The translations under genes were made by a program, and so were the position numbers. The notes beneath the pieces are model-generated. The model searched no databases and was not told the origin of the DNA. It was given only the letters and a program-made list of their open reading frames with translations. A stretch of 64,000 nucleotides of DNA from Beijerinckiaceae bacterium (lineage in GTDB: Bacteria; Bacteroidota; Bacteroidia; Chitinophagales; Chitinophagaceae). The stretch lies in contig CAJCIQ010000142.1 of the NCBI GenBank assembly GCA_903970475.1, positions 1 through 64,000 of the forward strand. The letters run 5' to 3'. Below are positions 26,702 to 35,300 of the stretch, one piece after another; within the stretch, counting starts at the first letter, position 1, and every line of letters begins with the position of its first letter.

Positions 26702-28093
26702 TTATAAGCCCATATTAATCCGCTTGAGTTTTGTATATAATGTCTTACGGTCTATATCCAGTAATTGAGCGGCCTTGCTCTTATTGAAATTTGCTTGTTT
26801 CAATACTTTCAAAATGGTCTTCTTTTCTGCGTCCTGATTCATAGCCCTCAAACTATTCTCGTTTTCCGTCACATTCGATTCTGAATGATCCTCTACCTTT
26901 TCTGGTGCTATCATTTCTCCTACCTCCTCCTCTTCCAATTCCATGAGCTCTATGGGAACTAAATGCTTTCCGATGGTATTTCCATCAGCGAGTAATGCGC
27001 AACTTTTCAGGACATTCTGGAGCTCCCTGAGGTTACCCGGCCAGGAGTAACGCACGAAAATATGCTTTACGTCTTCATGTAACTTCATGCCCGTAGTGTT
27101 AAGGACCTTGGAAATCTTATCCAGGAAATAATCAGCAAACAATAGGATATCTTCTTTCCTTTCCCTTAGAGGAAGCAGGTTGATTTTAAATTCGTTGAAG
27201 CGGTGGTAGAGATCTTCCCGGAAACCACCACTCTTATAGGCCTTTAACAATGACACGTTACTGGCCACAATAATGCGTACATCAATATCAATTTCCCTGG
27301 AGCCACCTATTCTACGGATTTTTCGTTCCTGTACGGCCCTCAGCAGGCTAACCTGTATATCATAACCCAGATTGGCAATCTCGTCCAGGAATATGGTACC
27401 GCCATTGGCCAGTTCAAAGCTTCCTATCTTTTGGGAAAGTGCTCCGGTAAAGGCGCCTTTTTCATGGCCAAAAAGTTCACTACTAGCCAACTCCCTGCTC
27501 AACGCCCCACAGTCTATAGCGATAAAAGGCTTATTTGCACGGCTACTATTCTCGTGAATTTTATGCGCGACCATTTCCTTGCCACTTCCACTTTCTCCAT
27601 AGATGATGGTCGTGAAGTTGGTCGGCGCCACTTTCTCAATTCTCCACATTAAATCCGCTGAATAGGCAGAGCTCCCCCAAAAAAAGTCCTCCGTATTATT
27701 ATATTTTACTTCTACCCTATCAACATTCCCTACAATGCCCTCCTTCTTTATGGCTGTGATAGCCCCTTCAATCTCATCGAACACCAATGGTTTTAATAAA
27801 AAGTCAGCAGCCCCCAATTTCATGAGTCCCACCGACAGTCTTGCGTCGTTTACATCTGAAAGAAATACAATAGGTAATTCAGGTTGTACAACCCTTGCGC
27901 GCTGGAAGAAGTCTCTATCGAGCATATCCGGCATTCTGCAATTACAGAATACCATATCAACGTCATGATTCTTTAAAAATTCAAGGGCCGTTTTACCCGT
28001 ATGATACTGGTAGGTAGTAAAGCCTCTCTTTTCTAATGAACGGGAAAGCATTAAGCAGGTTTCAAGGGTTTCAACAATTAGAATCTTGTTCAT
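26702..28093 (-). CDS. NtrC-family sigma-54 activator with a pseudo-receiver
   Basis: 463 residues: receiver-like domain (1-115), AAA+ sigma-54 interaction domain (Walker A GESGSGKE at 166-173; GAFTGA loop at 213-218; Walker B GGTIFLDE) and a Fis-type HTH at the end (NKSKAAQLLDIDRKTLYTKL). In the receiver the phospho-acceptor aspartate is Asn51 (FCNCRMP) and the acidic pocket is reduced to IVETLE, while Lys101 (LLKP) remains. It therefore probably is not phosphorylated in the usual way and may be constitutively active or ligand-controlled. It needs RpoN. The divergent DUF4142/DUF2383 operon is a plausible but unproven target. Confidence 0.9.
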   Translation of the reverse strand: MNKILIVETLETCLMLSRSLEKRGFTTYQYHTGKTALEFLKNHDVDMVFCNCRMPDMLDRDFFQRARVVQPELPIVFLSDVNDARLSVGLMKLGAADFLLKPLVFDEIEGAITAIKKEGIVGNVDRVEVKYNNTEDFFWGSSAYSADLMWRIEKVAPTNFTTIIYGESGSGKEMVAHKIHENSSRANKPFIAIDCGALSRELASSELFGHEKGAFTGALSQKIGSFELANGGTIFLDEIANLGYDIQVSLLRAVQERKIRRIGGSREIDIDVRIIVASNVSLLKAYKSGGFREDLYHRFNEFKINLLPLRERKEDILLFADYFLDKISKVLNTTGMKLHEDVKHIFVRYSWPGNLRELQNVLKSCALLADGNTIGKHLVPIELMELEEEEVGEMIAPEKVEDHSESNVTENENSLRAMNQDAEKKTILKVLKQANFNKSKAAQLLDIDRKTLYTKLKRINMGL

Positions 28094-28509
28094 CAGGTAG
28101 CTAATTTAAAAAATTAAAAATTTGCCCTCTCTTAAAGGGGCTGCATCACTCGTACATCAATACACGTTTTCCAACTGAAAAAATTGGATACGCAATTGTA
28201 ATTCCTCGGTATTTGTGAAGGGATAAGCTTGTAACTGGTTGCAGCACATGGAATGTATCATAGCGGCAAAAACAGGAGACACATTCGTAAGTTAATACCA
28301 AGTTAGCGTAATTTAATGACAATTCCCCAATAAGTTGTAAACAAAGTCCCTTTGGGGTACCAGGCAATGTAGCGCCTTTACGAGGGCTTCCGCACCCTAA
28401 AGTGTAGCATTTTCGTAACAGATCCTTTTAAGAGTCCCCGGCATTCCCCTATTTATTAGTGGCATGCTTTTGTAATGATCATATATAGTAGAAACCTAAA
28501 TTTTTAACT
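28094..28509. other. 416-nt intergenic region between divergent genes
   Basis: AT-rich, no convincing gene (a 73-codon minus-strand frame at 28146-28367 has no protein-like features). It must hold the promoters of the NtrC-like gene and of the plus-strand operon. The best sigma-54-like site is TGGATACGCAATTGTA at 28185-28200 (TGG and TTG correctly spaced, but GT instead of GC at -12), which is weak and 310 nt from the next gene. Confidence 0.4.
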
Positions 28510-28704
28510 ATGTCCCACCATTGTCGCCGTCATCCCACAAGAAAAAATCATTCTGAACCAGTACATTATGGTTATGACGAGTATGAAAATTATAACGAGG
28601 ATACAAAAGATTATGGAGGAAAAAACACTGATCGTCGTTCAGTGAATATGCCTCATTCAGCCAAGGGGAAAAAAATAATCCTGATGGAAAACGTCACTAT
28701 ATGA
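28510..28704 (+). CDS. small hydrophilic protein, 64 residues
   Basis: Starts MSHHCRRHPTRKNHSEPVHY and is rich in His, Tyr, Asn and charged residues; no membrane segment or known family. It stands 18 nt before the DUF4142 gene and could be the first gene of that operon. The composition is odd, so translation is not certain. Confidence 0.42.
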   Translation: MSHHCRRHPTRKNHSEPVHYGYDEYENYNEDTKDYGGKNTDRRSVNMPHSAKGKKIILMENVTI

Positions 28705-28722
28705 ACTAATAAATAAACCATT

Positions 28723-29310
28723 ATGAAATTTAATCTTGTTTTAATATCAGCCTTTGTGCTAACCACGAGTTGCCATCAAAACGACCCGAAGTCAGCTCCT
28801 GCATCCAGCAGCGCTGACTCATCTAAGTCTGCTACTGACTCATCTAAATCTGCCAAGGATAGTTCCAAGACCAATACCCCAGCCGATGATGCCAATTTTG
28901 TAGCTGCGGTAGCAGACGGGGGCGCACTTGAAGTAGCATTGGGTCACCTGGCCGCCAGCAAAGGAACCGATACGGCCGTTAAACATTTCGGAAGGGAAAT
29001 GGTCCATGACCACAGCATGATGGGCGATCAATTGAAGACACTGGCTACCATCAAGCAAATATCTATCCCCATGGCGCTGTCAGACAAAAGCAATGACAAA
29101 GTACAGAAGCTCCAGCAATTGCAGGGTTCAGACTTCGACAAAGCCTATATCGATGCCATGGTTAGTGCCCATCAGGATGATATAGCGGCATTCAATAAGG
29201 AAGCAGCACAGGGAGCAGACAGTACCATTAACGGCTTTGTAAGTGCTCATCTCCCCATGTTGCAAATGCACCTGCAACAAGCACAGGCCATTCAGCGTAA
29301 CTTAAAATAA
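28723..29310 (+). CDS. DUF4142 lipoprotein
   Basis: 195 residues. A lipoprotein signal (VLTTSCHQ, Cys17) is followed by a low-complexity linker made of three near-repeats of 6-7 residues (SADSSK, SATDSSK, SAKDSSK). The DUF4142 four-helix bundle follows: FVAAVADGGALEVALGHLAA, KHFGREMVHDHSMMGDQLKT, and AYIDAMVSAHQDDIAAFNKE with the conserved His. DUF4142 proteins are periplasmic or surface helical bundles of unknown function linked to stress and biofilm. It is followed 7 nt later by the DUF2383 gene. Confidence 0.88.
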   Translation: MKFNLVLISAFVLTTSCHQNDPKSAPASSSADSSKSATDSSKSAKDSSKTNTPADDANFVAAVADGGALEVALGHLAASKGTDTAVKHFGREMVHDHSMMGDQLKTLATIKQISIPMALSDKSNDKVQKLQQLQGSDFDKAYIDAMVSAHQDDIAAFNKEAAQGADSTINGFVSAHLPMLQMHLQQAQAIQRNLK

Positions 29311-29317
29311 AGCGCAA

Positions 29318-29782
29318 ATGACACGAACCCCTCTCGACTATCATTCCGCTGAGGAAATGGTCCATGAACTCATTATCATCAATAATGACCGGAGAGAATC
29401 ATATAAAAAGGCGAGTGAAGAAATCAAAGAAAAGGATAAAATACTGATGGCGGTATTTAACGGACTGGCAGACCAAAGCGCGACCTTCTCGGAAGAATTA
29501 CAACGCTTTGTTCCTCCCGATATGCCCATTTCGAGCGAGGAATCATCAGGTAAAGGGAAATTATTCAGAACCTGGATGGATATAAAAGTTATGTTTACTT
29601 TCCATGACCCAAAGACCATCCTGAATACCTGCGCCAAAGCAGAAATCAAACTCTTGGACCTGTATCAGGCTATACTGGATTCAGAAACGATTACAGACAA
29701 AGAATTGCGGGGTGCAATACTAAACCAGTATGAAGAAATGGAAGCGACCCATGCCGATATACTAGATGCCTTGGAACTGTGA
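29318..29782 (+). CDS. PA2169/DUF2383 four-helix-bundle protein
   Basis: 154 residues. The start (AEEMVHELIIINNDRRESYK) and the helical repeat with ILMAVFNGLADQSATFSEEL, then AEIKLLDLYQAILDSETITD, are the ferritin-like DUF2383 pattern. No signal peptide, so it is cytoplasmic. Members are often general-stress proteins; here it pairs with a DUF4142 lipoprotein. Its stop codon directly adjoins the end of the convergent SDR gene. Confidence 0.85.
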   Translation: MTRTPLDYHSAEEMVHELIIINNDRRESYKKASEEIKEKDKILMAVFNGLADQSATFSEELQRFVPPDMPISSEESSGKGKLFRTWMDIKVMFTFHDPKTILNTCAKAEIKLLDLYQAILDSETITDKELRGAILNQYEEMEATHADILDALEL

Positions 29783-30418
29783 TCAATACGCCACCTCCAC
29801 CAAATGCCCAAAAGTCCGTTCATCGCTTAAGCTATGAAGCATAAAATGGGCCACGTCCGCCCGGGCAATCGTATAGGGTTTCCGAAGCATCTGATCGATG
29901 GCTGTACGATAGTTTCCGGTCACGGGCTTATCCGTAAGGCGGGGAGGACGAACGATGGTCCAGTTCAGGTGGCTGGCACGGACTATTGATTCCATGATGC
30001 GCTGATCAGCGTACATATTCCTTAAGATCCTTTGCAGTAAGTTTCTGGTCAACCAACGTACGATAAAAGGATGGGTCGGATTGACGTCCAAACCCGAGGC
30101 GGAAATGCAATACATCCTGGACACGCCGGCACGTTTCATTTCCTCCAATAAGACCCTGTTTCCTGCTGAATATAGAGAAGTGGGACCTGTGCCATGAGCG
30201 CCTAAGGCGGAGATGACGGCAGAAACCCCAGGCAAACTAAAGCTGTAGGTTTCGGGCTTTAATACATCTCCTTTAATGATGCTCAGGTCCTCGTGCCGCA
30301 GGGGCAGCTTTTCAGGGTTTCTGACCAATGCTTTTACCTTATACCCTGCTGCAAGGGCCTGTTTTACGACCTGTAGGCCTATACCCCCGCCCGCCCCAAT
30401 GACCATTATGGTTTCCAT
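29783..30418 (-). CDS. NAD(P)-binding NmrA/atypical SDR family protein
   Basis: 211 residues, starting METIMVIGAGGGIGLQVVKQ, with the GxGGxG dinucleotide motif, an ALVRNPEKL basic pocket and VSAVISALGAHG. It is an atypical SDR without YxxxK, as in NmrA-like redox sensors and nucleotide-sugar-like epimerases. It is the last gene of an operon headed by the ECF41 sigma factor. ECF41 genes usually sit next to a carboxymuconolactone decarboxylase, oxidoreductase or epimerase, which fits this protein as the likely partner. Confidence 0.85.
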   Translation of the reverse strand: METIMVIGAGGGIGLQVVKQALAAGYKVKALVRNPEKLPLRHEDLSIIKGDVLKPETYSFSLPGVSAVISALGAHGTGPTSLYSAGNRVLLEEMKRAGVSRMYCISASGLDVNPTHPFIVRWLTRNLLQRILRNMYADQRIMESIVRASHLNWTIVRPPRLTDKPVTGNYRTAIDQMLRKPYTIARADVAHFMLHSLSDERTFGHLVEVAY

Positions 30419-30420
30419 GG

Positions 30421-30891
30421 CTATTGAAATTTAAAAATAGATAAAACGAAAATGACCAGCAAAATCATTAACTGCATGAAGTAAGTCTGGTTCACCCTCG
30501 CGTTTAGCTGGACGGCCTGCTGCCCCTCCGTTCCCTGAGCAAGCAACTTTCCCATTTTCACCAGGGCAGGACGACCCATCAAATTTTGAAGCAGGATCAG
30601 CAGGACGATTAAAGGCATCTTTACCCTGAACCAAAGCGATTGGGTCACCACGCTTTTTAGTTGTATAGCCATAATGGTTCCGGATACAATGAGCAAGACG
30701 GCACCCAATCCAATGATCGGCCCCAGTGCACGCGCTCCATCCATAAGGGTTAATGACCTGGAATTGTCTGTATTTATAAACTTATGGATCTGTCGATTGA
30801 TAGCAAAGCTAGCAAGGACGCCGCCGACCATCATGGTCAAGCCGATGACATGCGCCACTAGCAGCAGCGCCAACGTTGTCTGAAAGGACAT
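30421..30891 (-). CDS. four-helix integral membrane protein (DUF2269/CopD-like)
   Basis: 156 residues with four membrane segments (LALLLVAHVIGLTMMVGGVL, ALGPIIGLGAVLLIVSGTI, MPLIVLLILLQNLMG, YFMQLMILLVIFVLSIFKF). The first and last helices resemble DUF2269 and copper-resistance CopD membrane domains, but conserved histidines are not obvious beyond one in helix 1. It is 2 nt from the downstream SDR gene and 13 nt from the sigma factor gene, so it belongs to the ECF41 operon. Confidence 0.65.
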   Translation of the reverse strand: MSFQTTLALLLVAHVIGLTMMVGGVLASFAINRQIHKFINTDNSRSLTLMDGARALGPIIGLGAVLLIVSGTIMAIQLKSVVTQSLWFRVKMPLIVLLILLQNLMGRPALVKMGKLLAQGTEGQQAVQLNARVNQTYFMQLMILLVIFVLSIFKFQ

Positions 30892-30904
30892 GGCTATTGA
30901 TTAT

Positions 30905-31804
30905 TTATTTGTCGAAATGAAAATGTTTGAGTTTTTCCGGATTGGTTTGTACATAGATATTGTGGATCTTCTCCCCATCTGATTCGATGATGGTTAACCC
31001 AAAAGGCTTGCTCCCTGTGAAGGTGAGTATGGAAGGATATCCATTGACATAAACAACTTCTGTACGCATATCGGGTAGGCCACGGTAGAATTTAGGCATG
31101 ATGGTGGAGATCAGTTTGCCCACATGCTTTGCCCCATAAATAGGACGCTGAACGGCAGTAAGCCTTTGACCATCCACAGCTATGCGCTCACCACCGCCTT
31201 CAGCCATGAATACGATATCATCTTTAAGCAGCGCGATCAGTTCATCCACGGCCCCTTCCCTGACGGCCCGCATGAAATTCTGAAGGATGCGCGCGTGTAC
31301 TTGTACATCTACCCGGTAGCGTTTCCTTTCCTGCCCCAAGTGGTCTTTGGCCCTTTTTAAGATCTGACGGGCATTGTCCGCACTGATCTCAAATAGTTCC
31401 GCCAGTTCGAAATAATCATAGGAAAAAACTTCTTTCAGCAGAAACACGGCCCTTTCCCTTGGGTTCAGTTTTTCCAACAAAACCATCAACCCGATCGATA
31501 AAGTCTGGTAGGTTTCTATACCCAAACCTCCACTATCCACATCCTGCAAAGGCTCCGGCAACCAAACCCCAATGTATTTTTCCCTTACTACCCGCCCGCT
31601 TCCCATATAGTTAATGCAGGCATTGGTCACCACCTTAACCAGAAATGCTTTTGGATACCGGATGGCATCCGGCTCCACTTTCATCCACACCAGGAATGCA
31701 TCCTGAACCATATCTTGAGCCGTATCCACCGTTCCAAGCATGTTATAGGCAATGGAGAACAGCAGGTTACGATATTCCAGGAAAGTCGCGGCTTTAGGTT
31801 CCAT
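30905..31804 (-). CDS. ECF41-family RNA polymerase sigma factor (SigJ type)
   Basis: 299 residues: sigma regions 2 and 4 (LLFSIAYNMLGTVDTAQDMV; LNPRERAVFLLKEVFSYDYF and the following HTH) and a SnoaL-like C-terminal extension. The three ECF41 marks are visible: WLPEP at 81-85, a GGG motif (EGGGE, 202-206, for DGGGR) and NPEKL at 288-292 (for NPDKL). In this group the C-terminal domain modulates the sigma factor directly, in place of an anti-sigma factor. The gene heads an operon with a membrane protein and an NmrA-like protein and has an ECF41-type promoter immediately upstream. Confidence 0.93.
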   Translation of the reverse strand: MEPKAATFLEYRNLLFSIAYNMLGTVDTAQDMVQDAFLVWMKVEPDAIRYPKAFLVKVVTNACINYMGSGRVVREKYIGVWLPEPLQDVDSGGLGIETYQTLSIGLMVLLEKLNPRERAVFLLKEVFSYDYFELAELFEISADNARQILKRAKDHLGQERKRYRVDVQVHARILQNFMRAVREGAVDELIALLKDDIVFMAEGGGERIAVDGQRLTAVQRPIYGAKHVGKLISTIMPKFYRGLPDMRTEVVYVNGYPSILTFTGSKPFGLTIIESDGEKIHNIYVQTNPEKLKHFHFDK

Positions 31805-31813
31805 ATACCATAA

Positions 31814-31840
31814 GACAAACCAGGTATCTGGTTTGTGACA
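31814..31840 (-). promoter_or_regulatory. ECF41-type autoregulatory promoter
   Basis: On the minus strand TGTCACA (31840-31834) and TGTC (31817-31814) are separated by exactly 16 nt, close to the published ECF41 target promoter TGTCACA-N16-CGTC. TGTC ends 9 nt before the ATG of the sigma gene, so the message would be leaderless or nearly so. The spacer contains a 9-bp inverted repeat (ACAAACCAG-GTAT-CTGGTTTGT on the plus strand). Confidence 0.65.
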
Positions 31841-31881
31841 CTAAGTTGAATTATTTTTGTTCACCACATAACCTCATAACC

Positions 31882-32212
31882 ATGATAGCCAAAAAAGATT
31901 TCCAGCACATTGCCGACCAGCATCGGGAGCCTTATTTCAATACAGACCTGCATACGTTAAATGACCATGTCATCAGAATGAGCGTTATGACCCATGGGTA
32001 TCCCTGGCATTACCATCCCAACTCAGACGAAACATTTATCGGAGTGGAGGATACCGTACTCATAGAAACGCCGGAAGGGATCATTGAAGTATCGCCGGGT
32101 ACCAGTGTCACCATTCCGGCAAATATGCCTCCGGACGGCCCCCAAGGGGGCGCGCAGTGTTAACCTGACGGTAGAGAAACTGGATATGCAAACAGTGTTT
32201 GTGGAGCAATAG
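31882..32212 (+). pseudogene. cupin-domain gene with a frameshift near its end
   Basis: From ATG 31882 the frame encodes a small cupin (HVIRMSVMTHGYPWHYHPNS, the HxH of GYPWHYHPNSDE and ETFIGVEDTVLIETPEG). After NMP (about 32128) the frame goes astray and stops at 32162. In another frame the expected end continues (RTAPKGARSVNLTVEKLDMQ to a stop at 32210-32212). Loss of two bases at about 32130 explains this. It is divergent from the ECF41 gene. It could be a sequencing error or a recent mutation. Confidence 0.65.
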
Positions 32213-32306
32213 GGAATTTCGTTTTTTTAACAAGCCCCCGTGAAATCACGGTATAGATAAGGCATCCATTCTTAATATCTTGGGCCCTCATTTATACCCT
32301 ATAAAA

Positions 32307-35300
32307 ATGGCTAACCTAAACGGCTCCTATGAGGGGCTGGGCTTACTGCCCACCACCGCTATCCCTTTTATCATCAAATCCCAGAACAGCCCTAACGTCA
32401 TCAATATTGCCGGCGCCCCTGCTTACCCCGGCCCTGGCAATTCCATCATCCTTTTTGGAGGCTCCTCGGGTAAATATAACTGGAATGAAATATGGCAGCT
32501 TACACCAGCCGGTCAGCTATTGTGTGCCTATGACAACCAGGTAGCCCTGGGACTGAACTCCGGCAATGAATTTCTGACCTGTCTGGTTGCCGGCAATCCC
32601 AGTGATATGCGTCAGCAGTGGAGCTTCGAAGGAACAAGGGGAAGCTACCTTATCAGGAACAAAGAAACCCAAATGGTACTTACCGGAGCGCCGGGGACTG
32701 GCGCCTATACCTCCAATTATCCTCCGATAAGCCTGAGTGAATTATCCCCATCCGATCAGCCACAGTCTTATATGCTCTGGCAGCTCTTTCCTCCAGGCCC
32801 GATTTCCACGCTGACAGGGAAGGTTTATATTCAATCGGAACTCAACAATGGGTCAGTGGGAAGCGAAAACCCTTTGGTACTGGCCAGTTATAACAACGGA
32901 GCCGTTATCCAGGGTTGGGTACCCAACAATTCCTGCCAGATCTGGCTGTTTAACCCGGACGGCACGATTTCGACGGACTCCGACTATGGACTGGTGCTGA
33001 CGGCAACCAGCTCCAGCGATAAAAGCGATAACCAGGTAACACTCACTGCCCCTTCGGGAAATAATCAAACCTGGAGCCTATCCAATAATGAGTTGTCGGT
33101 GAATGTTTCGGGGATAGGCACTTTATACATGAATGTCAACGACAGCAATACCTCCGAAAATTCATCCGTCATTACCTGGGAACAAACCGGTAACAGCAAT
33201 GAAAAATGGTATGCCTTCCAAGCCATGACTGTGGACATTGGCACCTGCTTTTATATTCAAACACAGATGACGGGTCCTGATGGAAACCCCACTCCCTATG
33301 TAGTAACCGTACCCGGCAGTACAACAGCCTCAGGCATAAGTCTGGTTATCGAGCCACTGGTTCCGGGTTCCCTCCATCAGCTATGGTTTATGGAGGATCT
33401 GGGTGTCATTAGCAGCGCCATGAACCGGAACATGGTGTTGACTGCCAATGCCAGTACAGACAACCCAGTGACCTTACAGGAGGTTCAAAGCAACCAGGGT
33501 TTGCAGCAATGGTATCTTCAATCCAATGGAATGATGGCCGTGGGCCTGCCCAACTCGGGGTTGGCTTACTTGAATGTGAGCGGAGGTAGCCCTGCAACCC
33601 AAGGCCAAGGTGTCATCACGTATAGCTATTCCACTCAATCTAATTCACTCTGGAGCTTCCCTGCATACACACCCCAGCCTTCGGGATTATGGTTTACCAT
33701 TCGCACCTGCCTCCAAAATACACAGAGCCCCAATACCATTTACCTCACAGCTGGTACAATGGGAGAGGTAATGGTAGGGCCACCTTCAGGAGGATATGTT
33801 CTCGCCGAAGGCCAGGCTGGGATCGATCAACTCTGGCGCATTACTCCTTCGGGCAACGTGGTGAGCGCCCTCAATCCAAACCTGGGTCTAAGTGCCGGGG
33901 GCCCGAATGGGGTGTCCCTACAGCCTATAGAAGGCATCTCTACCAATCAACAATGGTTATGGGGAGATCCTGTGCCAATGACATTAAGTGGACATAGCCA
34001 GACCTGGCCAAGTGCCCCATTGCAGAATATAGGTAAAGGACAGGTGCTCTGGCAGACGGGCAATGGCTACCCCTTCAATACGGTGACCCTTCAGGACGCC
34101 TCTTCCAATGAGGACACCTCCAACCAACTTTGGTACGTATTACCCTTTGCGCCGGCATTTGATCAGTACACGACCATAAGGAATACGGCTGGTTCCGGCC
34201 TGTTTCTTACGCTCCCCGCCAAGTCCGGTGATCAAGGCTATACCGCTTCCCTGGCTAACCGGTCCGGAGATCCTTCCTTATCCCTTTGGATGTTTACTTA
34301 TCCGGGATATATCACCAGTGCACTCAATCCCCATATAGTCCTTAGCCTCGAAGTGGATACCTCAACCAGCACGGGCGGTACACCGGCGTATACCAATAAC
34401 GTATGCGCCTATCCCCTACAGCCAGGCCTGGCCCCTTTCCAGCTCTGGTCGGCTACCCCTGATGGTTTACTCCTGAACCAATACAATGGGATGGCCCTGA
34501 CAGCCATCGCTAATACAGCACCCACAGGTGTCAACACTACGCCGATTTCAGCAAACCCGGAAACAGCAATGCAGCTATGGGATTGCTGTCCGGGCGTTCA
34601 CCTGCAAACCCTGATGACCATGCCTACCCAACCCTTTGTAACCTGGGATGCGGGACAGGCCATTGTCTATAGCTACATCAATACGGCTTTAGGCTTGTCC
34701 GTTGCCGACATACGCGCCCAATATTCCAATCTGTCGGCACCCCTGATGAGCTATCAGGTACTGATCAATGCGATGCCTCAGGCTACCCTTTCAGGTGCTA
34801 CTTCGACGGACTGGACCAGTGTGATTGCCCAGCTCAACCAGGAGCTGATGGCGGCTATTGCGGTACAAACCCTTTTTCAGCAATTGACCGACTTCCACCT
34901 GAACCTGAGCCAGGCTCAGGAAATATCCCTTTCTGAAGCAGTCACAGCTGCTGCCCTTCCCAATCAAATGAATACCAAAGTACAGCCCAAAAAGAAAAAC
35001 AAATCCTGGGTGGGGGACCTGGTGGAAGGATTGGCTTATACGGCCCTGAACGTTGCGGGTAATTTTGTAGCAGAGCCCGAATTGGGAACAGAACTGTCCA
35101 AAGGAGGAGACTTCATCAAGAATGGCTTGCCCTTTATGGCTAACCTGATGTCTACAGGGTTCGCTACCGGGAGCGCCTACATGCAGGGCAATTCCCAGTC
35201 GACTAAAAATTCAGCCATCCTCGCCAATATCTACAATTACGAATTGACGGTCTGGCAAATGCAGCAAACCCTGGTCACTGTTTTTGAGGGAGCCAACATA

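Noticed and set aside
28185-28200. Sigma-54 promoter-like site TGGATACGCAATTGTA
   Set aside because: The -12 GC is GT, and it is 310 nt from the next gene; recorded only as weak.
28146-28367. 73-codon minus-strand frame in the intergenic region
   Set aside because: No start context, no family, low-complexity content; probably chance.
28460-28474. TGGCATGCTTTTGTA as a second sigma-54 site
   Set aside because: Spacing between the elements is one base short, which sigma-54 does not tolerate.
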